A DNA stretch of 64,000 nucleotides, taken from positions 186,001 through 250,000 of the forward strand of contig CBDAQP010000002.1 of NCBI GenBank assembly GCA_965199245.1, in the 5' to 3' direction. The notes beneath the pieces were generated by a model. It was not told where the DNA came from, searched no databases, and saw only the letters and a list, made by a program, of their open reading frames with translations. This DNA is from Carbonatibacter sp965199245 (lineage in GTDB: Bacteria > Pseudomonadota > Alphaproteobacteria > Kiloniellales > Kiloniellaceae). Below are positions 51,331 to 60,176 of the stretch, one piece after another (position 1 is the first letter of the stretch; the number at the start of each line of letters is the position of its first letter). A program made the translations under genes and the position numbers.

Positions 51331-53841
51331 TCAGGAGGAGGCAGGGCAATCAAGGGGAAATGTTATGGTAAATGTTGATCCTTTGCCCTGTTGCGACTCA
51401 ACATTTAACTCTCCGCCATGGGCTTCGACGATTTTCTGACTAATATAAAGGCCTAAACCTGTCCCCGGTTTGTCGGCATCATCAGAGGCATGTTGTTTCG
51501 CGAATTTCTTGAAGAGGTCTTGCTTGAAGTCTTCGGAGATGCCTTCGCCGAAATCCGTGATATGGATATTGAGGTTTTTTTTGCCTGTGGTTGCAGACAG
51601 TTCGACAGTTTGACCTTTGCGGGAAAACTTTGCAGCATTCGACATCAGGTTTGTAAAGACCTGTGACATTCGGTTTTTATCACAGGACAGCGAGATGTCG
51701 GGGATCGGGCCTTTGACTTCAAAGCCAACAGCGTATTTTTCGGCAAAGGGTGTATTCAAAATAATACAGTGTTCCAGGAGATCACAGAGCGGATAATCGG
51801 CCCGTTCCAGGCGCATCGCCCCGGCGTCGAGTTTTTCCGTATCAAGAATGTCATTGATCAAAAATTTCAGCCGTTCGCTGTTTCTATAGGCGACAGCTAA
51901 CAACTTCTTCTCTTGGCTGTCTTGTTCCTTTTCCTTCATTACATTGATCAGACCAAGCGAGCCGTGGATCGCGGTCAGCGGGGTGCGGAGTTCATGGCTG
52001 ACCGTGGAAATAAATTCCTTTTTCATCGCCTCGACACGTTTGCGGGCCGAAATGTCTTTTTGAATCCCGACGTAGTATTTCAGTTCGTCGTCCCCCGAGA
52101 AAATGGGGTTCAGGCTCAGCTCGTTCCAAAAAAGCGACCCATCCCGGCGATAGTTTTGAATGTCAACGGTAATGGAGCGTTGACCTGCAAGGGCGGTGGA
52201 AATTTGATTGATGGTGTCCTGATCGGTGTCTGGCCCCTGCATAAAAGCGCAAGATTGACCGATGATGTCCTCTTTCGCGCGCCCGCATAGTTTTTGAAAG
52301 GCAGAGTTGCAAAAGATAATGGGATGATGGTCCGCTTTACTGTCGCTGATTGTCACTCCGAGGTCGATTTCTTCGATGGCGCGTGCCATCAGCTTGTTTT
52401 CTTCGGCAAGTTTGAGGATTTTCTTTTCATTTTCCTTGCGTTCCTGGATGTCTGTTGTCGCCGAAATAAAGCCGACCAGATCTCCCCTCGGCCCGCGCAG
52501 GGCGGTTGTCGAGAGAATGCAGGTTTTGGTGATGTCCGCGCCGTGGTGAAGTTCAACCTCCATATCGTGGTGGTCTGTTGTCCGTGGAAGATGGAGCAGG
52601 ATGTCGCACTCGCTTTGAGGTGCAAAGTCAGGATCGTGGATGAGAAAATCGCGCTGTTTATCAATGCTTTTTTCCGAAATTGTATCCTGAAGACAGACGG
52701 GTGGTTGTCCTGTTCTGTTGGTGAGAACTGCGCGCGCGTGGCTGTTTTGTTGGGTGATTTTCCCGTCGGCACCCAGCACAAAAACAGGTAGAGGCAATCC
52801 CTGGAAAAGGGCATCGATGTAGTCTTTTGAAACGGTTGTATCCTCGAGTGCATTCATCAATTCGTTAAATGATGATTCAAGCACACTGACCTCTGTGATC
52901 TGGCTGGTGTCGAGACGCAGGGACAGGTCGTTTTTATTTCTTATTTTTCTGATTTTTGTCGCAAGATTGCGTAAGTGATCGGCAACCAGACGACTGGCCA
53001 GAGACAGCGAAACCGCCACACCACCCAAGGCGATAACAACAAAGGCAATCATTGCGGCCTTGAGGTCCCGGGCGGGTTCAAAAACGATGTCTTTTTGCTG
53101 TGCGGTGATTAGCTGTAATCCCTTGGTTTCGGGAATTTCGGCCTGGAGGATCGCCCAATCCTGATGGGTGGTTTTGTCAAAAATGGTGCCTTCTTTAAAG
53201 GTGTCCTGATTTTCGGGGGTTGAAATCAATAGATTCTCTGCGCTGGTGACACCGATGATTCCGTTGATGGTGGCGATTCGTAAAAAACGCGAGAGCGTGC
53301 GTGTATCAAAGTGGAGGATCAAGGCACCTTCGGGCAGGCCATTGACCAGGATCGGGCGAGCAATGAGCAACCCCTGTTTATCGATCCGTTCAAAAATCTG
53401 TCCGTTGAAAACATTATCAAGCCACGGTTCCATCAGGTTGAGGTCGTTGGCATCGTTGCTCGCCACAACGTCGCCCTTGAAATCTGTCAGGATCAAGTGA
53501 CCACCATTCTGTGGCCCGGGAACAGTGAGTGTTTTGAACAGCTGTGGGATATAGATTCTCGCCCCGACGGGATCGACGAAGGAATTGACAACCAGACCAT
53601 TTTGCGAAAGGTCATCGAGCCAGTTTCGCGTATTGGAAAAGCGCGTTTCGAGTGTTTTTGACGCGGTTTTGAGCTGATTTTGAATGCTGTCGTCGAGGTG
53701 TTTTTCAATGGTGTTATAGGAAAATTGAGACGTGACGACAAAGACCAAAAAGAGTGCAGGAGCCATAAAACCCAAAACGCGCCCACAGACAAACCATCCA
53801 AGGCTTTTCGTGCGCCTTGTGTCCAGAGGTTTGGCCGTCAT
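51331..53841 (-). CDS. membrane sensor histidine kinase with HAMP-like, PAS and LOV-like PAS domains
   Basis: The 836-residue kinase has an N-terminal membrane helix (about residues 22-42), a periplasmic sensor region and a second helix (about 270-292), then a HAMP-like linker. A first PAS domain covers about 340-465 and a second about 485-600. The second contains GQSCAFMQGPDTDQDTI and later NYRRDGSLFWNELSLNP, closely similar to the LOV signature, with Cys near residue 531. HisKA is SHELRTPLTAIHGS (His about 617), followed by the N box (FTNLMSNAAKFS) and G boxes DFGEGIS and GTGLGLYIS. It lies between a periplasmic binding protein gene and the receiver gene. It may sense both a bound ligand and redox or light. 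Confidence 0.9.
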   Translation of the reverse strand: MTAKPLDTRRTKSLGWFVCGRVLGFMAPALFLVFVVTSQFSYNTIEKHLDDSIQNQLKTASKTLETRFSNTRNWLDDLSQNGLVVNSFVDPVGARIYIPQLFKTLTVPGPQNGGHLILTDFKGDVVASNDANDLNLMEPWLDNVFNGQIFERIDKQGLLIARPILVNGLPEGALILHFDTRTLSRFLRIATINGIIGVTSAENLLISTPENQDTFKEGTIFDKTTHQDWAILQAEIPETKGLQLITAQQKDIVFEPARDLKAAMIAFVVIALGGVAVSLSLASRLVADHLRNLATKIRKIRNKNDLSLRLDTSQITEVSVLESSFNELMNALEDTTVSKDYIDALFQGLPLPVFVLGADGKITQQNSHARAVLTNRTGQPPVCLQDTISEKSIDKQRDFLIHDPDFAPQSECDILLHLPRTTDHHDMEVELHHGADITKTCILSTTALRGPRGDLVGFISATTDIQERKENEKKILKLAEENKLMARAIEEIDLGVTISDSKADHHPIIFCNSAFQKLCGRAKEDIIGQSCAFMQGPDTDQDTINQISTALAGQRSITVDIQNYRRDGSLFWNELSLNPIFSGDDELKYYVGIQKDISARKRVEAMKKEFISTVSHELRTPLTAIHGSLGLINVMKEKEQDSQEKKLLAVAYRNSERLKFLINDILDTEKLDAGAMRLERADYPLCDLLEHCIILNTPFAEKYAVGFEVKGPIPDISLSCDKNRMSQVFTNLMSNAAKFSRKGQTVELSATTGKKNLNIHITDFGEGISEDFKQDLFKKFAKQHASDDADKPGTGLGLYISQKIVEAHGGELNVESQQGKGSTFTITFPLDCPASS

Positions 53842-53844
53842 TTT

Positions 53845-55067
53845 TTACTCCGTTGGTTCGTCGCGTGTGTCCTGTTGATCCAGAACAGCCTGACCTGCGG
53901 AATTGTATCGGTATAGCCTGATGTCTTCAAAGGACAGGGCTTCATGCTGTCCTTCTGCAAAGGGTCTCTTGTACTGTTTAACAAGGCCCTGAACGGTCTC
54001 GATTTTTGAAAGTCCGGCCTGTAAGCCGGCGCGTGAGACCTGACCACTGCGGCGTAGAGCCTCTGCGATGAGCAGTGTCGCATCGTGGCTATGGGCCAGA
54101 CCAACCGCCGCAGTCAGTGTGAAGGGGGTTGGGCAGGGGGCATAGACCAGACAATAGCGACCTTTAAATTCCCGGGCGTGGTTGGGCGACCAGGTTTGGA
54201 GAAAAGACAGATCAATCTGATGAAGGGCCGCCCCCGTCAAAGCCGGAAAATCGGCGGCGGTAATGCCCCAGTGTGACAAAACCGGAGTCCCTGTTTTTAT
54301 GCGGGCCATTGCTCGCACAAGGGCCGCGCCCTCGACCGCATTGGCGACTAAAATAATGGCGTCTGCGTTTTCTTTGTTGATTTTTTTGAGGTGTTTTTCA
54401 AAATCTGCCTCTGTCGCGCCCCAAAAAAACCAATGTGTCCCCGTTACGATGATGTTTGTCTCATCAACCAGTGCCTTGAGTGCCGTTTCGTTTGACAGAC
54501 CCCAGCCTGTTTTTTCCAAGAGTAGGGCAATACGCTTATATCCTTTTTTCTGCGCTTCGCGCAGGAAAAAGGGGGCGGCATATTCATCACGGATTGAAAC
54601 CCGATAGACGTAGTTGGGGGTATAGCCATTTTCAACCACGCCGGTTCCTGCGGCCCATGCCCCCAGATAGGGAATTTTTTTGCATGAATGGTGGGAAGCT
54701 GTGCGAGGGCGACAGGGGTATGAACGCCCCCGATGATGCCGACAATGCTGTCGTCACGGGAGATATTTTCGATATTTTTAATCCCGCGAGCCGGATTGCC
54801 CCGTTGATCAAAAAGCTTAAGCCCCAGAGTCGTTCCACCGACACGGCCAGTGCGATTGATGTCTGTCAGGGCCATTTCAATTCCGCGTTTGAGAGCCTGT
54901 CCCGCCGCGCGTGTGTTTCCAGACAGGTCTGCATCCAGTGCGATATAGCGGGTCTCCTGCGCGACCACAGGCCCCAAAAAGATTTTCAAAATGAAAAACA
55001 AAAGGAGAAAAAACGCGGTGGAACCCGTGTTCTTGTGAAAGAAATAGGTTGGTGACAGCATTGTCAT
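53845..55067 (-). pseudogene. branched-chain-type periplasmic binding protein, single frameshift
   Basis: The 5' part (from ATG 55067, AAGGAT upstream) encodes a signal sequence and YIALDADLSGNTRAAGQALK, then RGIEMALTDINRTGRVGG, up to LAQLPTIHAKK. The 3' part continues in another frame as YLGAWAAGTGVVENGYTPNY and runs to stop at 53845. A run of seven T on the plus strand (54675-54681, A on the coding strand) separates them; eight would keep one frame. The whole is a LivJ/family 6 binder of about 407 residues. No permease or ATPase follows; the sensor kinase does, three bases later, so it may act as a ligand sensor. The frameshift may be real or a sequencing error. Confidence 0.82.
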
Positions 55068-55221
55068 TTAAAATTATCCTTTTAAATCATGAATTTATAT
55101 TCATTATCGTGAAAAATTTCGTTGTTTTCAAGCAAAAATCGCGCCGGGGGCATGGCTTTTGCCAATGTCAATCTCAGGGTGTCAATCACAGTGTGTGTTG
55201 ATTTACTTTGGAAAGGTCGTG

Positions 55222-55626
55222 ATGATGGAAAGGATCATTTTTTGTCTTGTGTTGGCGATGATTCTGGCGGCTCTCTTTGCCGTGCCTGGAACCTGCTCGA
55301 ACTTTGATTTTTTCTGCCGGGCGTGGCTCGTGGAGTTTGAGGAAGACAAACTCATTCATTTGTCGGTTTTTTTTCTGACCACAAGTTTGTTGCTGTCTGC
55401 CGCTGGACGCTACCAGACGCCTTTGGCTTTTGTACTCTTTGCCTTTTGCTTTCTTTCCGAAGCCGCTCAAATCTATATCCCGGGACGGTTTCTGAGTTGG
55501 GGGGATGTTTATGCGAACCTTTTGGGTTTTCTCATGGGTTATACTCCTTTGAAGAGTTGGCGGCGCGTGATGCGCTCTCGGTCGATGGACGGACAATCGC
55601 ATTCAGGATGGTTTGAAGTTCGGTAA
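55222..55626 (+). CDS. VanZ-like family membrane protein
   Basis: The 134-residue protein has about four hydrophobic segments and the VanZ-like pattern: DKLIHLSVFFLTTSLLLSA, then EAAQIYIPGRFLSWGDVYAN and LLGFLMG. VanZ-like proteins are small membrane proteins of mostly unknown function. The start at 55222 has GAAAGG upstream; the frame is open back to 55159. An AT-rich gap (55068-55221), with an ATGAAT-TTAT-ATTCAT inverted repeat at 55089-55104, separates it from the divergent sensor operon. Confidence 0.8.
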   Translation: MMERIIFCLVLAMILAALFAVPGTCSNFDFFCRAWLVEFEEDKLIHLSVFFLTTSLLLSAAGRYQTPLAFVLFAFCFLSEAAQIYIPGRFLSWGDVYANLLGFLMGYTPLKSWRRVMRSRSMDGQSHSGWFEVR

Positions 55627-55666
55627 TGTCCTGTTCAATGGGATGATGTCAACGTGAGGGGCGTGA

Positions 55667-56662
55667 TCATGACCCAGACAGGATGCGGGCCAAAAGTCTG
55701 CGATCAATATTCCCGCCGGAGAGCACGACAACAGAAAGACTTTCGGGCGGGCAGTTTTTGCTTATCAGTTCAAGGGCGGCCAATCCCGTCGCACCCCCCG
55801 GCTCCACTACAGTTTTCAGATCACCTGCGGCGGTGCGGATGGCGGCGCGAACCAGATTATCGCTGACGCGGATGACGTCGGTGAGGGCCTGTGCAGTGAT
55901 GGCAAAGGTCACTGCGCCGGGCTGTTCTGTCATCAAGGAGTCACAGATGCTGGTGGGGGGACGCGTGGGATTGATTTCTCTGCGCCCGCTTTGGAGTGAT
56001 CGCCAGGTGTCGTCATAGTCTTCGGGTTCTGCACCGAAGATGTCCGTCTCCGGGCTGTTCTGTTGAAAAGCAAGACAAATCCCGGCGATGAGACCTCCGC
56101 CGCCAACGGGGGCAATCACCCGGTCAATCCGTCGGAGTTTTCGCCGTTTGGCCTCTGCGAGGATTTCAAGGCCGAGTGTCCCCTGTCCGGCGATAATGCG
56201 CGGGTCATCAAAGGGCTTGATCAAAACCTGTTCCGATCCGGCAAGCAAGTCCTGCGCGATCTCTTCGCGCTTTTGCGTTGCGCGGTGATAAAGAACCAGT
56301 TCCGCGCCCATTCTTTCGATGTTTCTGCGTTTGATACCGGGGGCGTCATCCGGCATGATCACCGTTGCCCTGACCCCGAGTTGCCGGGCCGCGCAGGCCA
56401 CGCTTTGCCCGTGGTTGCCTGATGAAAAGGCCACAACGCCCGCCTGACATTGGTGTGCGCCCAGTTGGTGCAAGACATTCAGTGCCCCCCGGATTTTAAA
56501 GGATCCTGTGCGTTGCAGGCATTCGGGTTTGAACAAAACACGATGCCCCAGCCTTTCATTGAGCGCACGGCTTTCTAACAGCGGAGTGTTCAGAATATCT
56601 GCGCCAATGCGTTCCTGTGCCGCGACAAGATCGCTGTAGGCAACGGGAGGTGAACCCGACAT
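55667..56662 (-). CDS. threonine/serine dehydratase (PLP-dependent)
   Basis: The 331-residue fold-type II PLP enzyme has the PLP Lys in TGSFKIRGA, the substrate loop SSGNHGQSVA and the phosphate-binding GGGGLIAG. It lacks the C-terminal ACT regulatory domain of biosynthetic IlvA, so it fits the short catabolic threonine dehydratase / serine racemase group. Which of those activities it has cannot be told. The Ada-like gene on the same strand ends 9 bases before it. Confidence 0.9.
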   Translation of the reverse strand: MSGSPPVAYSDLVAAQERIGADILNTPLLESRALNERLGHRVLFKPECLQRTGSFKIRGALNVLHQLGAHQCQAGVVAFSSGNHGQSVACAARQLGVRATVIMPDDAPGIKRRNIERMGAELVLYHRATQKREEIAQDLLAGSEQVLIKPFDDPRIIAGQGTLGLEILAEAKRRKLRRIDRVIAPVGGGGLIAGICLAFQQNSPETDIFGAEPEDYDDTWRSLQSGRREINPTRPPTSICDSLMTEQPGAVTFAITAQALTDVIRVSDNLVRAAIRTAAGDLKTVVEPGGATGLAALELISKNCPPESLSVVVLSGGNIDRRLLARILSGS

Positions 56663-56671
56663 GACAGGCCC

Positions 56672-57469
56672 TTACGATGCGGTGACGGCTTCGTGGTTGA
56701 GTAATGCCCGCTTGCGATGAACGCCCCACCGATATCCGGTCAGCTTGTCACTGCTCCCGACAATGCGGTGACAGGGAATGGTCAGGGACACAGGATTGGT
56801 TGCACAGCCGCGCGCCGCCGCCCGAGAGCCTTTAGGCAGGCCCAACGCATTCGCGAGGTCTTGATAACTGCGGGTTTCTCCCGGTGGAATCGTCATCAAC
56901 GCCTGCCAGACGCGATATTGAAAGGCTGTCCCGTAAACATCAAGAGGCAAAGCGGGATGGGGCAACCCACCGTTCAGATAGCTCAGAATTTGCTCAAGCC
57001 CGGGGGCTGTTGTTTTATTGTCCTGGACAATCTCGGTTGCATCGGGGAATTCGTCATGGAGTTCCCTGACGGCTCTGTCCGGGTCATCTTCAAACCCTAA
57101 AAAACACAATCCTTGCGCTGTGGTTGCCAGAAAAACGAATCCCTGTTCAAAGCTGTCCGGACAGGTCGCAAAGCCATAACGCATCACCGCTCCTGCTCCC
57201 TTACGCCCATAAGAGGCCACTGGAATAACCTGATGTTCCCCCCGCTTTTTGTCTCGTCGTAGCTCTTCGGGTGGCTTGCCGCGCCGCAGTGCCCCGTGAT
57301 AGCTCGCAGGGGACACCCCCGTTTCTTTCCTGAAAAGATGCTGAAGATGCCAGGGACTGTGACCAAAAATCCGGGCCAGCTTGATCAGACAGAATTTATC
57401 CGCCTTTTGTTCCTCCAGATAACAACGAACCTTTGCGATGATTTTTTTTTGTGATCCAGACAGAGCCAT
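56672..57469 (-). CDS. AraC-type HTH fused to methylated-DNA--cysteine methyltransferase (Ada-like)
   Basis: The 265-residue protein has an AraC-type helix-turn-helix (about residues 8-62, LARIFGHSPWHLQHLFRKET). The C-terminal alkyltransferase has FQYRVWQALMTIPPGETRSY, the active-site motif IPCHRIVGS and the end GYRWGVHRKRALL. It removes methyl groups from O6-methylguanine. Unlike E. coli Ada it lacks the N-terminal zinc domain that senses methyl-phosphotriesters, so its regulatory trigger would differ. It is followed by the threonine dehydratase. Confidence 0.92.
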   Translation of the reverse strand: MALSGSQKKIIAKVRCYLEEQKADKFCLIKLARIFGHSPWHLQHLFRKETGVSPASYHGALRRGKPPEELRRDKKRGEHQVIPVASYGRKGAGAVMRYGFATCPDSFEQGFVFLATTAQGLCFLGFEDDPDRAVRELHDEFPDATEIVQDNKTTAPGLEQILSYLNGGLPHPALPLDVYGTAFQYRVWQALMTIPPGETRSYQDLANALGLPKGSRAAARGCATNPVSLTIPCHRIVGSSDKLTGYRWGVHRKRALLNHEAVTAS

Positions 57470-57646
57470 TATGACAACTTTCCTGTGAAAGACACGACAC
57501 CTGAGAGTGTCACCACGATTGGGTATCTCTAAAAACCTCGATCCTCGTCGTCCGGTGCGTCAAATTGCTTGAGGTTTGGGCGCGCAACACGACCTGCGAC
57601 CTCCAAATATATAGAGTATTCTAAGGTTCTCGAAAACAGCTTTTCT

Positions 57647-57707
57647 GCCAGCCAACCGGGGCATGAAGTTTTGAGAGGGACTCACAGATCATGCGGTGTT
57701 GGCTGGC
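57647..57707 (-). terminator. long hairpin directly after xerC
   Basis: GCCAGCCAAC (57647-57656) and GTTGGCTGGC (57698-57707) are perfect 10-bp arms, with an inner CATG/CATG pair. On the minus strand the hairpin begins at the base after the xerC stop and is followed by AGAAAAGCTGTTTTC. It may be the xerC terminator, though the loop is long. The rest of the 57470-57646 gap has no gene that I can support. Confidence 0.5.
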
Positions 57708-58661
57708 CTATGTGGTTTCGCCGGGATGGTGGGCGTAATTTTTGAGCAGGTCATCGCGATCGAGGGCCGTGTAAAGCTGGGTTGAGGATAGTGACTGATG
57801 GCCGAGTAATTCCTGAACTGCGCGTAGATCGCCACTGCCGCGCAACAGGTGGGTGGCGAAGCTGTGGCGCAGGGCGTGGGGGGTGGTGCTGTCGGGCAGA
57901 TTGAGCATTCGGCGCGTGCGGGCGATGGTGAGTTGAACGACCCGTGCGCTGAGTCGTTGACCCCGGACACCGATAAACAGCGGGGCTTTTTCTGTATCCG
58001 TGTTTTTTGGGGGGGAGTGTTCTATATAGTCGTGCAGAGCTTCTGCGACCGTGGACAACAGGGGGACGAGGCGTTCTTTACGGCCTTTTCCGAGAATCCG
58101 CAGGCTCTTTTGCCCGAGGTCAGATTGTTCAATGTCCTCGCGGTTGAGAGAGAGAGCTTCTGAAATCCGTAGGCCGCACCCATAGAGCAACAGCAACAAC
58201 GCCCGGTCGCGTTTTGTCACCCATGCGGGTCGATCTGCTTCAATCAGATTCACTGACTCGATCAAACCTGTCGTTTGGTCGGTGGAGAGGGCTTTGGGCA
58301 GGCTTTTGTTGCGGCGTGTAGGTGTAATGGCGTGAATCGCCGGGTTTTGGTCATGACCTGCGCGTTCCAGCCAGCGATAAAAATTCCGCAGGGCCGAAAT
58401 CCCCCGCGCCCGCGCCCGGGTGCCCTGGCCTGCCTCGGCATCGCGCGCGAGCCACGCACGAAAGTCCTGATGCCGCAGGGCGATAAACTGGGTGAGGGAG
58501 GTGCGCTGTCCTGTGTGGTTGGCGAGAAAGGTGAGGAAACGAACGAGGTCCTGGGTGTAGGCCAGACGGGTATGATTCGATGAACGGCGTTCCAGTTGGT
58601 GCCAGTCCTGCCACTGTTGGATGCACGCGCCAAGTTCTGGCGTCCATGGTAGTAAGGCCAT
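57708..58661 (-). CDS. xerC: tyrosine recombinase XerC
   Basis: The 317-residue recombinase resolves chromosome dimers at dif together with XerD. The N-terminal SAM-like domain covers about residues 10-100 (NHTRLAYTQDLVRFLTFL). The catalytic residues are all present: Arg in LYGCGLRISEAL, Lys in ILGKGRKERLVPL, His and Arg in PHALRHSFATHLL, His in ELLGHQSLSSTQLY and the Tyr nucleophile in that stretch. ATG 58661 overlaps the stop of the DUF484 gene (TGATG). The DUF484-xerC pairing, conserved in proteobacteria, supports XerC rather than a phage integrase. Confidence 0.94.
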   Translation of the reverse strand: MALLPWTPELGACIQQWQDWHQLERRSSNHTRLAYTQDLVRFLTFLANHTGQRTSLTQFIALRHQDFRAWLARDAEAGQGTRARARGISALRNFYRWLERAGHDQNPAIHAITPTRRNKSLPKALSTDQTTGLIESVNLIEADRPAWVTKRDRALLLLLYGCGLRISEALSLNREDIEQSDLGQKSLRILGKGRKERLVPLLSTVAEALHDYIEHSPPKNTDTEKAPLFIGVRGQRLSARVVQLTIARTRRMLNLPDSTTPHALRHSFATHLLRGSGDLRAVQELLGHQSLSSTQLYTALDRDDLLKNYAHHPGETT

Positions 58662-59350
58662 CACGGGTGCCGCCAGCGTTTGAGGTAACTTTCGATAACC
58701 GCACTGAGGAAACGTAAAAGCTCTGTTCCCTGTGCGGGGTGAAAAAAATCTGCCTGACAGGCCCCAAAGGCCAGCAGGTCGCCGGATGGGGACAGGCGCA
58801 CCAAAGCCTGTGATTTGATTTGTGTGGCCTGTGCGCCATAGAGAAGAGGGGAGGCCGCAATATTGCTGTGCAGAGACAGAACCTGACCACTGGTGAGCTG
58901 ATCGATTGCCCCCAAAGGCAGGGGCGTGAGGCCGGGTTCCGGTGCGGAGTGTTCACTGGCGAGGATAATAACATCAAGACCCAGGAGGGCGGGCAGGTCA
59001 TCGCGCAGACAGGCAATCAAATCTGTATTGTCGCTGACGTCCACCACGCGCAGGGTTGCGCGGTGAATGCGATCCTGTGTCAGCTTGTTGTGGCGGGAGC
59101 GGGCAATGACCAGATCGCGTTCTTTTTGTAGCAGGATCATTTCTTCTTTGAGGCGCGTAATGCGTGCCTCCTGAAAATCGATAACGCCGTCCGTTTGTCC
59201 CGTGCGTTCTGGCAGGTTGAGTGTCAGGAGCAGGTCGGGATGGGCAATGAGAAAATCCGGATTCGCGTTTAAAAAACCCGCCACATCGCGCGCGCGCAGT
59301 CCGGCGGGCGCAGGAGAAGACGACGGGGGGGGAGAAGATCGGGGGGGCAT
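58661..59350 (-). CDS. DUF484 family protein
   Basis: The 229-residue protein has the family start DVAGFLNANPDFLIAHPDLL, a short coiled coil (FQEARITRLKEEMILLQKER) and a GAF-like C-terminal half (LLAFGACQADFFHPAQGTEL). Function is unknown, but the gene is found next to xerC in many proteobacteria. The start at 59350 trims 13 unconserved residues from the longest frame, which begins at 59389. The first 20 residues are Pro/Ser-rich. Confidence 0.9.
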   Translation of the reverse strand: MPPRSSPPPSSSPAPAGLRARDVAGFLNANPDFLIAHPDLLLTLNLPERTGQTDGVIDFQEARITRLKEEMILLQKERDLVIARSRHNKLTQDRIHRATLRVVDVSDNTDLIACLRDDLPALLGLDVIILASEHSAPEPGLTPLPLGAIDQLTSGQVLSLHSNIAASPLLYGAQATQIKSQALVRLSPSGDLLAFGACQADFFHPAQGTELLRFLSAVIESYLKRWRHP

Positions 59351-59420
59351 GGGGTCTCTTGAGCGAAAATAAACAGGTAAAGGAGACACCCTATGCGATA
59401 AAGATTAAAGATTTACTGAT

Positions 59421-60077
59421 TTAGAGAATCGACTGACCCGTTGCGGCCCAGTCGCGCAGGAAGGTTTCCAGGCCCTTGTCGGTCAGGGGATGATGGAACA
59501 GATGGCGCAAAAGCCGGGGGGGGAGAGTGGCGACATGCGCCCCCATCCTTGCTGTTTCGATGACGTGGCAGGGGGTGCGGACAGAGGCCACCAAAACCCG
59601 GGTTGTGAGGTTGTCATAGCTGTTGAAAATATCCAGAATATCACCGATCAAGGCCACACCGTCGTGACCGCTGTCATCGACGCGCCCGACAAAGGGAGAA
59701 ACCCACGTTGCCCCGGCCTTGGCCGCCAGGAGGGCCTGTCCTGGCGAAAAACAGAGCGTGACATTGGTGCGAATGCCCTGCGTGCTGAAAGAGTGACAGG
59801 CTTTCAGGCCATCTGGCGTCAGGGGGAGCTTGATGACAATATTATCCGCCAGCTCTGCGAGCTTGTGGCCTTCGGCGATCATGCCCGCGCAGTCCGTGGC
59901 GGTTACTTCGGCACTGATGGGGCCGGGGATCATCGCGGCAATTTCGCGCGTGACCTCCAAAATATGGCGGCCTGTTTGGGCAATAAGGGACGGATTGGTT
60001 GTCACGCCGTCAACCAGCCCTGTTTCCGACAGGGCGCGAATTTCATCCAGATCAGCGGTATCAATAAAAAAATCCAT
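59421..60077 (-). CDS. transaldolase / fructose-6-phosphate aldolase family (short type)
   Basis: The 218-residue protein belongs to the short transaldolase family (TalC/Fsa). Hallmarks are MDFFIDTADLDEIRALSETG, GVTTNPSLIAQTGR, the Schiff-base Lys in NIVIKLPLTPDGLKA, TNVTLCFSPGQALLAAKAGA and SPFVGRVDD. It acts in the non-oxidative pentose phosphate pathway; sequence alone does not separate transaldolase from aldolase activity. Divergent from priA, with a 99-base gap that must hold both promoters. Confidence 0.95.
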   Translation of the reverse strand: MDFFIDTADLDEIRALSETGLVDGVTTNPSLIAQTGRHILEVTREIAAMIPGPISAEVTATDCAGMIAEGHKLAELADNIVIKLPLTPDGLKACHSFSTQGIRTNVTLCFSPGQALLAAKAGATWVSPFVGRVDDSGHDGVALIGDILDIFNSYDNLTTRVLVASVRTPCHVIETARMGAHVATLPPRLLRHLFHHPLTDKGLETFLRDWAATGQSIL

Positions 60078-60176
60078 TGTCAGGCTCCACAGCAGAGGGG
60101 AAAATTACGCCCCATCAGGGTGGAGCCTGCGACCCGAATCGTCAAGGCCAGATCAACGGAGCAGACAGGACGTTAG

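Noticed and set aside
57708..58661. Phage integrase marking an attachment site
   Set aside because: The overlap with DUF484 and the residue pattern indicate chromosomal XerC; no tRNA or phage genes are next to it.
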